From contig CM073592.1 in assembly GCA_037074705.1 (NCBI GenBank), positions 28,368,629 to 28,432,628 on the forward strand: DNA of 64,000 nt, given 5' to 3'. Below the pieces are notes generated by a model, which saw only the letters and a program-made list of their open reading frames with translations, was not told the origin of the DNA and did no database searches. The DNA is from Zhengitettix transpicula. Its lineage: Eukaryota > Arthropoda > Insecta > Orthoptera > Tetrigidae. Below are positions 55,314-64,000 of the stretch, piece after piece (the first letter of the stretch is position 1; the number at the start of each line of letters is the position of its first letter). A program made the translations under genes and the position numbers.

Positions 55314-58300
55314 TCTTCAAATAAAAACACGTCATTGTTGTTAAGGTTCATATCCAGACTAAGAACGGATAATGAATTTAGTCCGCGAAAATATTGACTT
55401 TGACATAAAAGTCGCTTGTGATACTCGTTCAAATTGACAGTAAACTAGACAACGAACAAATCAGAAAACTCGTTCAATTTAATTCCCTGCTCGTAAAAAA
55501 CCATTCGGTCGCGCAGCAGCAATTGTCGGAAAAGGATTCTTCTATCTGTTAAATATTACTATTTACCGATATCGAAAAGCAATTAGTGGCGTGACGCAGT
55601 GATTCGGGCGAGTGCGTGCGTAATGGCGGCCCTTACTTCCTCCGCAGCGGGGAAGCCTCGCACTACCTGTTAATTGGCCAGCACACTCCAGCAAGAAGAC
55701 AAATTTACAGCTATAAACGGCCGCCCTATCACCTTGTGAACTCTCGCCCGTTATTTGGTCCGGCGGCGGGGGAAATTATGGCAGGGCCGACGGCGTGACT
55801 ACGAATTCAAAAGAACGCCATTACGAGCACATTTAAATTCAATCTAACTAAAAGTTATAAACGCTTTAAACATGGGCACAAAACATCGGCTGTTCATTCG
55901 AATATAATGCAATGAAAATGACAACTAGTGATTCGTTACAATTATGAATACATTTCCTTTCAGTTTACACGATCGATAGAAAACATTTAATAATACTACT
56001 CGTCGTAAGTAGAAATGAAAAAAATATCTGATTTTTCTGTGGAGTTTATTTCTTCAAAATATTATTTTTATAATTACATAAATTAACGATACATAATTTA
56101 CATGAATAAAATTGTTTTATAAAAATAAAATGTATAAATCTAGTTAATATCTTATACTTTGAGAAGAAGAGTTACGAAAGGAGTGAACTCCTTACTGTAT
56201 AACGTAGCATATATGCGACATAACTTATCACCCCAGAGGCATCTATTGGTTTCTGAGAGAGCTAATTTGTGATGCAGATATGAAACAACATGCACCTAAG
56301 GAAATGAGAAATTTTTGGAATTCGTGGACAGGTAAAAAACATGTCTGTCCTAGCTGTGAGTCAACCCCTAAGGACAGAATTTTTTAACCGCCGATCACCT
56401 TCACAATATTTATTTTTTGTACGTTTTATTATTTTTTCAAGAACTAAAATTTAAACGTCATTCTCAGGGCGTAATAGTTATACTAAAATAATAATTATCT
56501 AATTAAAGTGAATTATTGTTAAACAAGACCTAATTATATTTATGTTGAATATGTGCAACATCATGAGTCAATTTTAATTTGGTCACGTTTGGTTATTTTT
56601 ACAGTATTGTATTCACAAAAATACATTTAAAATATTTAGTTTAAAAAAATGTAAAAAAAAATCACGCACTAAAGAGTTGAGTGTGTCTGCCCCTTTTACT
56701 TATCCTTGCCCGCGAAACACAGACCCCTTCCAAGCATGTATGCGCGTTATGTTAGCAAACTAAGAGACATCTCATCTTCCATTAAATAATTAGGCACATC
56801 ATTTTTACTAACTCTGATTAAATCAAAACGATAGTAGACATATATATCCGTTCTGTATAAATACCAACATTTTGAACTCTGAGATTCATTTATTGTTTTA
56901 AGAATTAAGCTTTTTCTAAACCAAGTAACACATGAAAATAAATCCATTATAATTTATATATATATATATATATATAATTGAAAAACGGATACACATACAC
57001 CAAGAGAGTCTCTACAAACACGACCAGGCGACCCTCGAGTCCCTTCTTCCCTGAAATTCAATGCATTTTCAACAACTTCAGAACTCTACTACCACCTGAA
57101 TAAGTTGCGCCAGTCTGTGCTTTGCTTCTTTCTGTGAAAGATGAATTAAGGAGTAATTTCGTTACTGACAGAAGCTTTTGCATATTCATATTTTGTGCAG
57201 TCCTCAAATAGCGTTCGTAACCTTTGAACTCGTTTCTCAAGGAGGGGAGAAACGTTAAAAGTAAACGGAACGCAAGTCTCGTACATGGAACAATTATATT
57301 TCCTTCGGGAAATACGTAGAAAATTTTTTAAATGTATATTTGGGTCTCGTTAAAGTGTGCTCTTTATATTAAAATCAAATTGCGCTCTTCTTAGGGACCC
57401 TATTTCATTCTACGTGTGAAGAATACCAAGAATAGTTCACTTATACGAATTATGACGTTAATATTTATTCTCAAATTAAATTATAACGAACGTAATTAGT
57501 TTTCCTTCATAAATTTTACGACACGAGTTCTCACTGCACTGAAATTGTAATATAATTTACATTATATATTTTATCTAGCGCCGCATGTCCAAATTGTCAC
57601 TTACAATCTCCAAATTTCATGTTGCCAAAATTTGAAACATTTAATAAAGAGATCACAATAGCAGTTAATTCATAATTGCTTTTTTAAAAAAAATCAATAG
57701 TTAATGCATCAAACTTAGATAAATTGCTGTAATTTTGAATAAAATATTGGTTGGAAAAAGATCAAAAGGTTAAACTTTATTTATAAATAAAAATTGAAAA
57801 TCAATATTGGGGTTAGCTACAAAAATAAAAAGGTGCAGAATACGACAGTTACCCGGTAAACGTGGACAAAATTATTAATTTTAAGATAAGGGCAAAATGT
57901 AGCGAAAGTCTAGGAAAAGAACTTTTTGAATCTCCCAGTCTTATCCAAGATTCTGAAGTACTTCGTTGTTCCTCTGGTTTTGTCTCCCAGTTTAAAATAT
58001 ATATTTTTTCTCTCTTTTTGTCAGTGTCCCGGATCAGTGAAGAAGTTTTTCGGGGAGGTGAGACGAAAGGTTCTGTGCCAATTCTGACAAGTTCTAAAGC
58101 CAACGTTACGTTGTATTTAGAGCACTGGAAGAAAGGGATGAAAAATGCCGTGAGCAGGTGAACGTGCACGGAGCTGGGAAAAAAAAGTTACAGAGATTAT
58201 GGAAAAATTTTTTGAGCCACGAAGTTTTGCGCGCAGAAAACCTCCAAATATCCCACATGATTTATTTACATTACCAACTACTTCTCTGCAGTAATTTGAA

Positions 58301-58480
58301 ATATTTCTTTCAAAATTTTACTTCTGGTACTACTGATTGCGCTAACGACAAATTCTATAACAAAAATATATTTCCGGTAAAGAAATTTCGGTAACCATTT
58401 AGCATGCTCGTTACTTTTACTCCCCCCACCCTTAGTATACATTAACATGATTATTTTTTAAGAAATTTATTTTTTTACTG
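55314..58480. other. DNA without recognisable gene, with a CpG-rich patch
   Basis: 55580-55800 is CpG-rich (GGCGGCCC, CGGCCGCCC, CCGGCGGCGGGG) and frame-poor, unlike the AT-rich DNA after it. A 60-residue frame there is not convincing. A (TA)n tract lies at 56955-56976. The two antisense frames at 57849-58169 overlap each other fully and are unrecognised. Confidence 0.45.
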
Positions 58481-58594
58481 CGTCCTGTAGAGAAATAGGG
58501 CAAAATGAGCCTAAAATAGAATTTACTTTATATCGTTTAGTCACATCCAGAAAACTTTGGATCCTATGAGGAGGAACATTTTATGACAATGGCG
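58481..58594. repeat. Local duplication block X, copy 1
   Basis: CGTCCTGTAGAGAAATAGGG ... TCCTATGAGGAGGAACATTT, repeated in diverged form at 60279-60382. Both copies precede a Y block in the same orientation, indicating a local direct duplication with diverged middle parts. Confidence 0.65.
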
Positions 58595-58789
58595 TTGAAA
58601 CATTTGGTAAATTTCTAATCTATAATAGAGAAAATTACAAATATTTCACAATCTCATAATTTATTTTATTATAGGGGGAAAAAATGTCAAATATTCGTTT
58701 GACAGTATTATTTTTCACTCACTGAGGTGTTGGAAAATAATCGTATGAAACGCGGATTAACTCTAAATTGTTAACACGATTTGTTGACT

Positions 58790-58801
58790 ACACCTGCTTT
58801 T
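58790..58801. repeat. Target-site duplication of the SINE, left copy
   Basis: ACACCTGCTTTT, identical to 59002-59013. Confidence 0.9.
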
Positions 58802-59001
58802 TTATTATTATTATGATTTATTTGTTTACAGTCGCATCAACGGCTTGGTTATTAGCGACTAATTAATGGAACTCAATTTTCTTATTCAGGCACCTGATCT
58901 CTCGCGCTCACAAATATCCATGCCCTCGCCGGGATTCGAACCCGGGACCTCCTCTGTAATGCAAGTCAGTCACGCTGACCCCTACACCACAGGAGGTCGG
59001 C
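58802..59001 (-). mobile_element. tRNA-derived SINE, full length
   Basis: 200 bp on the minus strand. The head holds a box A (TGGTGTAGGGG, complement of 58979-58989) and a box B (GGTTCGAATCC, complement of 58932-58942), the internal RNA polymerase III promoter of tRNA genes. The T-arm CCGGGTTCGAATCCCGG is intact; the acceptor-stem strands do not pair properly, so it is not a functional tRNA gene. The central loop contains TTGCAT, possibly descended from an alanine (TGC) tRNA. A tRNA-unrelated body of about 115 bp follows and ends in (AAT)n. Perfect 12 bp target duplications flank it. Confidence 0.92.
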
Positions 59002-59013
59002 ACACCTGCTTTT
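59002..59013. repeat. Target-site duplication of the SINE, right copy
   Basis: ACACCTGCTTTT, identical to 58790-58801. Confidence 0.9.
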
Positions 59014-59607
59014 ATTTTTCACTACAATAGCACTCCTTAGATTGTAAAAGTCGCCTTAACATCAAACATCTTTGGAGCTGCATTATTTTTAAAGATTTAT
59101 ATATTTGCAATAGAATTTTTATATGTAATTATATTATATTATTTTTAAAGTTGAAACACGTAAATTTACATTTAATACTTCACTTAGTTTTGCACGACGA
59201 ACGAATTCACGATTTAATGGATTGTATTAAATTACCTTTAATAGACTATGTCATATTATATTCTCCATTACTATTTTTCATCTTCGTTTACCGTAGAAAT
59301 ATATTATATACACTTCCAGTGATTGAAAAATAAATTTATTTAGTGACGGAATTTCTGGTCGGCTTGTGGACATATGTTCCATATGCATACGTATTTTTTA
59401 GTGTATCACACGACTCAGCTGAAGATATTTCCGCCGCTTTTCTCAGAAGGTAGAAGGTCCACGCTGATGATTAAAACACCAACTCGCATCATCCTCCTCC
59501 ACAATACAAGACCACGCCTCTCTCCGAGTAGCAGCGATAATTACTACCACTTTTCAACTAAATTTTACTGCAACCTAGCTATAACTTTCCAAAGAAGTGT
59601 AAGGAAG

Positions 59608-59620
59608 TTGATTGAAAATG
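59608..59620. repeat. Target-site duplication of family C copy, left
   Basis: TTGATTGAAAATG, identical to 60151-60163 and present once in the empty site (about 61031-61043). Confidence 0.93.
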
Positions 59621-60150
59621 TTTTTTTTTTAGGGCAACAGGCTACATGAGGGTGATCCACATTGGGCAACTCCCCTTTAATAGCATAGGAAGGGATTTGA
59701 AAGGGGGGATGCGGAAGGGTAGAGGAAGGTAGCCAAGGGTTAACTAGGGCCCCCGGGCTATGGTTTAAGGATCCTACCCGGCATTCACCTAAAGAAATGC
59801 AGGGAAAACCTTAGAAAAACCTGCATCGGGTAGGTCGGGCATTGGGTACTTGTCCCACGCCCTTCCGATAGCGGGAGAGGAGTTTTCTGTGGGGACGCAG
59901 CATTCCCTTCTCCGTGCCTTGACCAGTTTAGGAGGCAGCTGGCCGACTATTCCAATGGGAATAGCGGACAACTCTTACCGTATGCCCAAGGTCTGCGACC
60001 CCGGAACATACACCTCTCAAAACAGGCCGAGGTGCCTCGGCTTGTGGGAACCTTAGTTCAAAAACGGAGAGGAAAAGGCATACCCAAAGGTAGCCCCTTC
60101 GTATCTCTCCTAAAAGGTTCTACCTGCGAGAGAAAATCCCTCGCAGGTTA
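59621..60150 (-). mobile_element. Family C retroposon, full length, boundaries proven by empty site
   Basis: 530 bp on the minus strand. It starts TAACCTGCGAGGGATTTTC (one hairpin unit, CCTGCGAG pairing with CTCGCAGG), then AACCTTTTAGGAGAGATACG, the palindrome GCCGAGGCACCTCGGCC, the GTCGGCCAGCTGCCTCC block and the GATGCAGGTTTTTC block, and ends CTGTTGCCCTAAAAAAAAAA. The 13 bp duplications and the uninterrupted paralogous site at 60893-61128 fix both ends. There is no conserved long frame and no obvious polymerase III box pair. It was most likely mobilised in trans by a LINE that uses poly(A) ends. Confidence 0.93.
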
Positions 60151-60163
60151 TTGATTGAAAATG
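60151..60163. repeat. Target-site duplication of family C copy, right
   Basis: TTGATTGAAAATG, identical to 59608-59620. Confidence 0.93.
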
Positions 60164-60278
60164 CTGTAATGCTGAAGTAAATTTCTTTAGTTTAAACATC
60201 TAACGTCGAGTGAAAATCAAATTAAATCTACAATAGTTGCTGTAGTTTTAATCATTGTTTTTTCCACAGAATTTAATT

Positions 60279-60382
60279 CGTCCTGTAGAGATGTAGGATA
60301 AAATAAACATCCAGAAAATTTCGGATCCTGTCAGGAGGAACATTTTATGAGGAGTGTTTTTTTTAACGTCTTTGACAATGGC
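60279..60382. repeat. Local duplication block X, copy 2
   Basis: CGTCCTGTAGAGATGTAGG ... CAGGAGGAACATTTTATGA, related to 58481-58594 with an internal deletion of about 25 bp and an insertion near the right end. Confidence 0.62.
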
Positions 60383-60892
60383 TACCGCATCAATAAATAT
60401 ACTCACGAACGCGACGGACAACGTTTATCTACATTTCCGTTGCTCTGATTATAAATAAGTTGAGTCACCCATCTTCGTAGTCGCGTTGCGGGAGTATTTT
60501 GCGTCTCTACTTTGCCTACGACTCTGTTAAAACGCTACTTAGGGCTTCCGTTGTCGGTGGCCAGGCTGAAGTGCTTCTAGAGATTCTATTCGCTGCCCAC
60601 CTCTTGGCTGGAAATACGATAAGCCACGTCTGGAGCTGGAAGATGGGAATTTTGGCGCCACCGAATTCTTGAAGCGGAGATTGATTGCAGTCGCACTTGA
60701 ACTACTACCTCAATCCTAGACAATCACTTTGCATTGCCTCTTGAACAACGACGGCAGTTAAGTACCAACGTTATTTTCATGCTGTCTACGTTGATAAATC
60801 ACCTGTTAATGGTCGTAGAAGAAATATTTACTTTCAGGCTTTAAACTTTGAATAACCAAAATGGACAAGCTCGATTGCAATGAAGTACGATC
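60383..60892. other. Moderately GC-rich DNA without recognisable gene
   Basis: The stretch 60440-60780 looks exon-like in composition but has stops in every frame I read. No domain recognised. Confidence 0.4.
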
Positions 60893-61128
60893 ATTAAAAC
60901 ACCAACTCGCATCATCCTCCTCCACAATACACGACCACGCCCCTCTCCAAGTAGCACCGATAATTACTACCACTTTTCAACGAAATTTCACTACAACCTA
61001 ACTATAAATTTCCAAATAAGTGAGAGGAAGTTGATTGAAAATGCTGAAGTAAATTTCTTTAGTTTAAACATCTAACGTCCAGTGAAATTAAAATCAAATT
61101 AAATCTACATTAGTTGCTGTAGTTTTAA
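60893..61128. repeat. Local duplication block Y, copy 2 (empty site)
   Basis: ATTAAAACACCAACTCGC ... TTGCTGTAGTTTTAA, contiguous across the point where copy 1 carries a family C retroposon. Only one TTGATTGAAAATG is present. Confidence 0.85.
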
Positions 61129-62212
61129 ATTAGTATTAATGCAATGACTTAAATTTCGATCTGATAATTACAAACTGTAATAATATATTAATCAACTTTT
61201 CCGCGTCCACAAACATTATAATCGTTTGACTCTTCATTAATTTACAAAATAAATCGATTCTAATTATCTGAACAATCTTTAGAGAGAATAAAATCAGTCT
61301 TCCGTATCTTTAAACTATACTTTCAGTGAATCCAGACTGTAAAGAGCCTATTCGAAGCTTTAGAACATAAAAACTGAAATACTATTATCTCATTTTATTT
61401 ATAAACATCTATGAACCAAGCCAGACCACCGTCAGCATCTACGGAACTTGGATATTCATGGCACAGATGACGTCATATTTAATACAAGGAACACAATATG
61501 ACTGAGTGATTGCCTCAGTACGGCCATTAATAGACAAAGGTTCCATTATCAATTAGTGAAAAGCTTCGCACTGCAAAATTTGGAAATATATATACTCCTG
61601 CATTTCCATGTATATTAATGGAGGCCATTGTGGTAGACAAAAAGGCCACACGGAAAGTGATTGAGTAGGTGTGAGGGAGTAGCCGTGATAGGAAAAGATT
61701 CAAGTATTAATGAAAGCCAGAGAAATTAGTAAATTTTAGTAACAACTAATAGTAAAAATAGAGTGAAATTATATGTAATTTGAGTTAAGCTGATCACAAG
61801 CTGAAGCTGTTGACACACTACGAATTCTAGAATCTTGCCTGCAGGTCGACCTCCGACACGCAAAAGTGAGCATTGCATAAATTTGCATTAAATCCCTACG
61901 AGGCGTAGTTAAACCCAAAAATTCCCCTCTGGAAGAGTTTCCTCAAATATTATCACAGATTTAAAAGTATATATTTATGTTATTTTGTATATATACAATT
62001 TTGCGTTGTTATTATGTTTTAATTAAAATTATATAATTAATAATATAAAAACTACATTCAATAACCTTTGTTTATTACAAGATAAAATTCAGGTCAACAA
62101 ATCTTTATGAAATAATGCAAGATATAATGTAATTAATTTTTATATTCGGTTAATTATTTAGTGGAATTTGAAGCATTTCAAACTGTGTCGTTCATAAAGT
62201 TCACAGCATTAA
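61129..62212. other. AT-rich DNA without recognisable gene
   Basis: No gene, RNA gene or repeat family recognised. Confidence 0.5.

Positions 62213-62290
<78 letters not shown>
62213..62290. repeat. (TA)n microsatellite
   Basis: About 78 bp of AT dinucleotides with GT interruptions, directly touching the 3' end of a family C copy. Confidence 0.95.
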
Positions 62291-62291
<1 letters not shown>

Positions 62292-62293
<2 letters not shown>

Positions 62294-62783
62294 GGCAACA
62301 GGCTACATGAGGATAATCCACATGGTGGCAACTCCCCTTTAATAGCATAGGAAGGGATCTGAAAGGGGGGATGCGGAAGGGTAGAGGAAAGTAGCCAAGG
62401 GTTAACTAGGGCCCCCGGGCTATATTTTAAGGATCCTACCCGGCATTCGCCTAAAGAAATGCAGGGAAAACCTTAGAAAAACCTGCATCAGGTAGGTCGA
62501 GCATTTGTTACTTGTCCTACGCCTTCCGGGAGGGAGAGGGGTTAGCTGTGGGGTCGCAGCTTTCCCCTATCCGTGCCTTGACCAGTTTAGGAGGCAGCTG
62601 GCTGACTGTTCCTATGGGAACAGAGAACAACTATTACCGTATTCCCAAGGTCTGTGATCCCGGAACATACACCTCTCAAAATAGGCCAACGTGCTTCGGC
62701 ATGTGGGAATCGTAGTTCAAAAAAAACAGAGAGATGTGAAGGCATCCCCAAAGGAAGCCTCCGCCAGAGCTCCCCTTCCTCAA
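62292..62783 (-). mobile_element. Family C retroposon, variant subfamily
   Basis: Minus-strand copy whose 3' end (AGGGCAACAGG on plus) directly abuts the (TA)n tract, with no poly(T). The 5' part is of the variant type (complement of AGAGAGATGTGAAGGCATCC and CCAGAGCTCCCCTTCCTC), as at 13764 and 63901. Its 5' limit is uncertain because another C copy follows at 62794. Confidence 0.82.
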
Positions 62784-62793
62784 CAATAAACAA

Positions 62794-63068
62794 TTTTTTT
62801 AGGGCAATAGGCTACTAAGGGTAATCCACGTTGGGCAACTCCCCTTTAATAGCATAGGAAGGGATTTGAAAGGGGGGATGCGGAAGGGTTGTGGAAGGTA
62901 GCCAAGGGTTAAGTAGGGCCCCCGGGCTATATTTTAAGGATCCTACCCGGCATTCGCCTAAAAGTAATGCAGGGAAAACCCTAGAAAAACCTGCATCAGG
63001 CATTGGGTACTTGTCCCACGCCCTTCCGATAGCGGGAGAGGAGTTTGCTGTGGGGACGTAGCATTGCC
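62794..63068 (-). mobile_element. Family C retroposon, 5'-truncated, stacked on previous copy
   Basis: Starts on plus with TTTTTTTAGGGCAATAGG and runs to GCTGTGGGGACGTAGCATT, about 275 bp. Same orientation as 62292-62783, so the two are a head-to-tail pair on the minus strand. About 20 bp around the GATGCAGGT block are deleted (62994-63001). Confidence 0.83.
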
Positions 63069-63900
63069 TTGAATCTATCTGTATTTTTCACCTTCCTAAC
63101 ATGAGTATGAGTGAAAAAGGGTATGTATATTGAGCTTATGATGCAGGTCATAAACAACGATAAGAATCAAATATCTAACCACTCAATGGTCGATGCAGAT
63201 ATCTCCAACAGGAGAAAGACTGAGGATATACCAGAATGTTTAACTTGCTCTCTTGCAGAAGTGAAGCATGAGGAATACCAAAACCAAGATCTAGTTTGTG
63301 AATTACTGTATTAATACTCAGGTAAAATAATTTGATATTGTGAAAAAAAAAACTTTTTTTCCAAACGGGAAGCGTTGATAAAACTCTGCGTTTCGGCGAT
63401 ATCCACAGTCGCAATCTAAAGATCATGGGTAAAGTTTAGACAGGCTGACATTCAACAGTAATATTTTCACTCTAGGTGAAGGATCAAGTGTTTCCTAACT
63501 CATGGATATAGATGGGTTTCACCATCACTAATTTAGACGAATCGTGTTCCCTCGTAAGACATTCTGTTAATCTTTGCTGTTCTATCGTTCCCTATTCCCC
63601 TGTTTTCACGACACGTGGTTCCGTGTAGAATTTATTTCTTTTCGTGCCTTTCTGGTATTTGGCAGCCCACAAACACAAATCTGTAACTGTTACGGAAACA
63701 TCTATTAATCATCCGTTTCCCTCACGAAAATAAACGAGAAGCGTCCTCACGTCAATACAATCTGACAGGTTTGGACATTTCTAATTTAGTACTAACAGCA
63801 ATACACAGTTACCCTCTACAACAAAGACATTCCCAACTAGTCTCACTTTATGGTCAAACTGCTTGTTTTAAGTTGTTATGCTAAAGTAAAAAAATAAAGT
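63069..63900. other. DNA without recognisable gene
   Basis: The frames 63111-63314 (plus) and 63175-63426 (minus) overlap antisense and are unrecognised. The rest is unassigned. Confidence 0.45.
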
Positions 63901-64000
63901 AGCCGAAGGAAGCCTGCAGATGAACTTTCCCAGAGAGCTCTGGTGGAAGTTACCCTTGGGGTTGCCTTGTAATCTCCCTCTCTGGGTTTTTTTAACTAAG
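63901..64000 (+). mobile_element. Family C retroposon, variant subfamily, cut by window end
   Basis: AGAGAGCTCTGGTGGAAG, TTACCCTTGGGGTTGCC and CTCCCTCTCTGGGTTTTTTT match the 5' part of the variant copies at 13764 and 62292. The copy continues beyond base 64000, so its completeness is unknown. Confidence 0.72.

Larger units (their letters stand above)
59470..60250. repeat. Local duplication block Y, copy 1 (filled site)
   Basis: The outer parts, 59470-59620 and 60151-60250, match 60893-61128 closely. They are split in copy 1 by a family C insertion. Copy 2 keeps the pre-insertion sequence. Confidence 0.85.

Noticed and set aside
58920..59000. Functional tRNA-Ala gene
   Set aside because: Box A, box B and the T-arm are good, but the acceptor-stem strands do not pair. 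The segment is the head of a 200 bp element with an AAT tail and target duplications, so it is a SINE.

Overview
This 64 kb window looks like intergenic DNA from a large, repeat-rich insect genome. I see no credible cellular protein-coding gene. No open reading frame resembles a known cellular protein, and the longest frames are microsatellite translations (serine/leucine/isoleucine-rich at 37.8-38.4 kb, arginine/glutamate/threonine-rich at 46.1-46.6 kb) or shadows inside repeats. The base composition is AT-rich, with many short (TA)n tracts and a dense, layered population of mobile elements. Helitrons with TC...CTAG ends, Ty3/gypsy-like LTRs that sit in (TA)n tracts, a tRNA-derived SINE and mariner debris together suggest an arthropod. 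A cockroach- or other polyneopteran-like genome would fit, but that is inference and no species-diagnostic gene is present.

Repeat families recognised: (A/B) Non-autonomous Helitrons, nine family A copies (1.6, 11.6, 21.4, 27.7, 28.7, 30.7, 32.4, 45.9 and 54.6 kb) and two family B copies (26.6 and 31.0 kb). One B copy is nested cleanly between an A and a T inside an A copy. (C) A GC-rich, A-tailed retroposon of about 0.53 kb with roughly 20 full or partial copies (7.1, 13.2, 13.8, 15.9, 19.2, 19.8, 20.0, 24.1, 24.7, 34.9-36.0, 38.4, 48.5, 52.3, 59.6, 62.3, 62.8 and 63.9 kb). Two copies have exact 13-14 bp target duplications. (D) A solo LTR family of about 1 kb (5.5, 10.1, 40.7, 42.9 and 53.6 kb), always bounded by TG...CA and ATAT, plus one short different LTR (E) at 41.7 kb. 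(F) Short elements in head-to-head inverted pairs (14.5 and 15.1 kb) and single units (3.5 and 5.2 kb). Other structures are a 1.16 kb inverted repeat (17.1-18.2 kb), a smaller one (26.4-26.6 kb), a full-length tRNA-like SINE with a 12 bp target duplication (58.8-59.0 kb), and a mariner transposase relic (8.4-8.7 kb).

Region by region: 0-10 kb is mostly AT-rich single-copy-looking DNA with isolated repeats. 10-21 kb is dense in LTR, Helitron and C copies and holds the long hairpin. 21-33 kb is a Helitron cluster. 33-44 kb has a tandem C array, a 0.6 kb pyrimidine microsatellite and LTRs. 44-55 kb has old Helitrons and a C palindrome. 55-64 kb has the SINE, a local duplication that preserves an empty site for one C copy, and stacked C copies at the end. 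A few CpG-richer patches without coding signal (about 25.5, 29.5, 45.0 and 55.6 kb) are the only candidates for conserved regulatory DNA.

The least familiar item is family C: a GC-rich retroposon with one or two tandem hairpins at its 5' end, a strong internal hairpin where partial copies tend to start, and a tendency to stack head-to-tail and as palindromes. No gene pathway can be inferred from this window.
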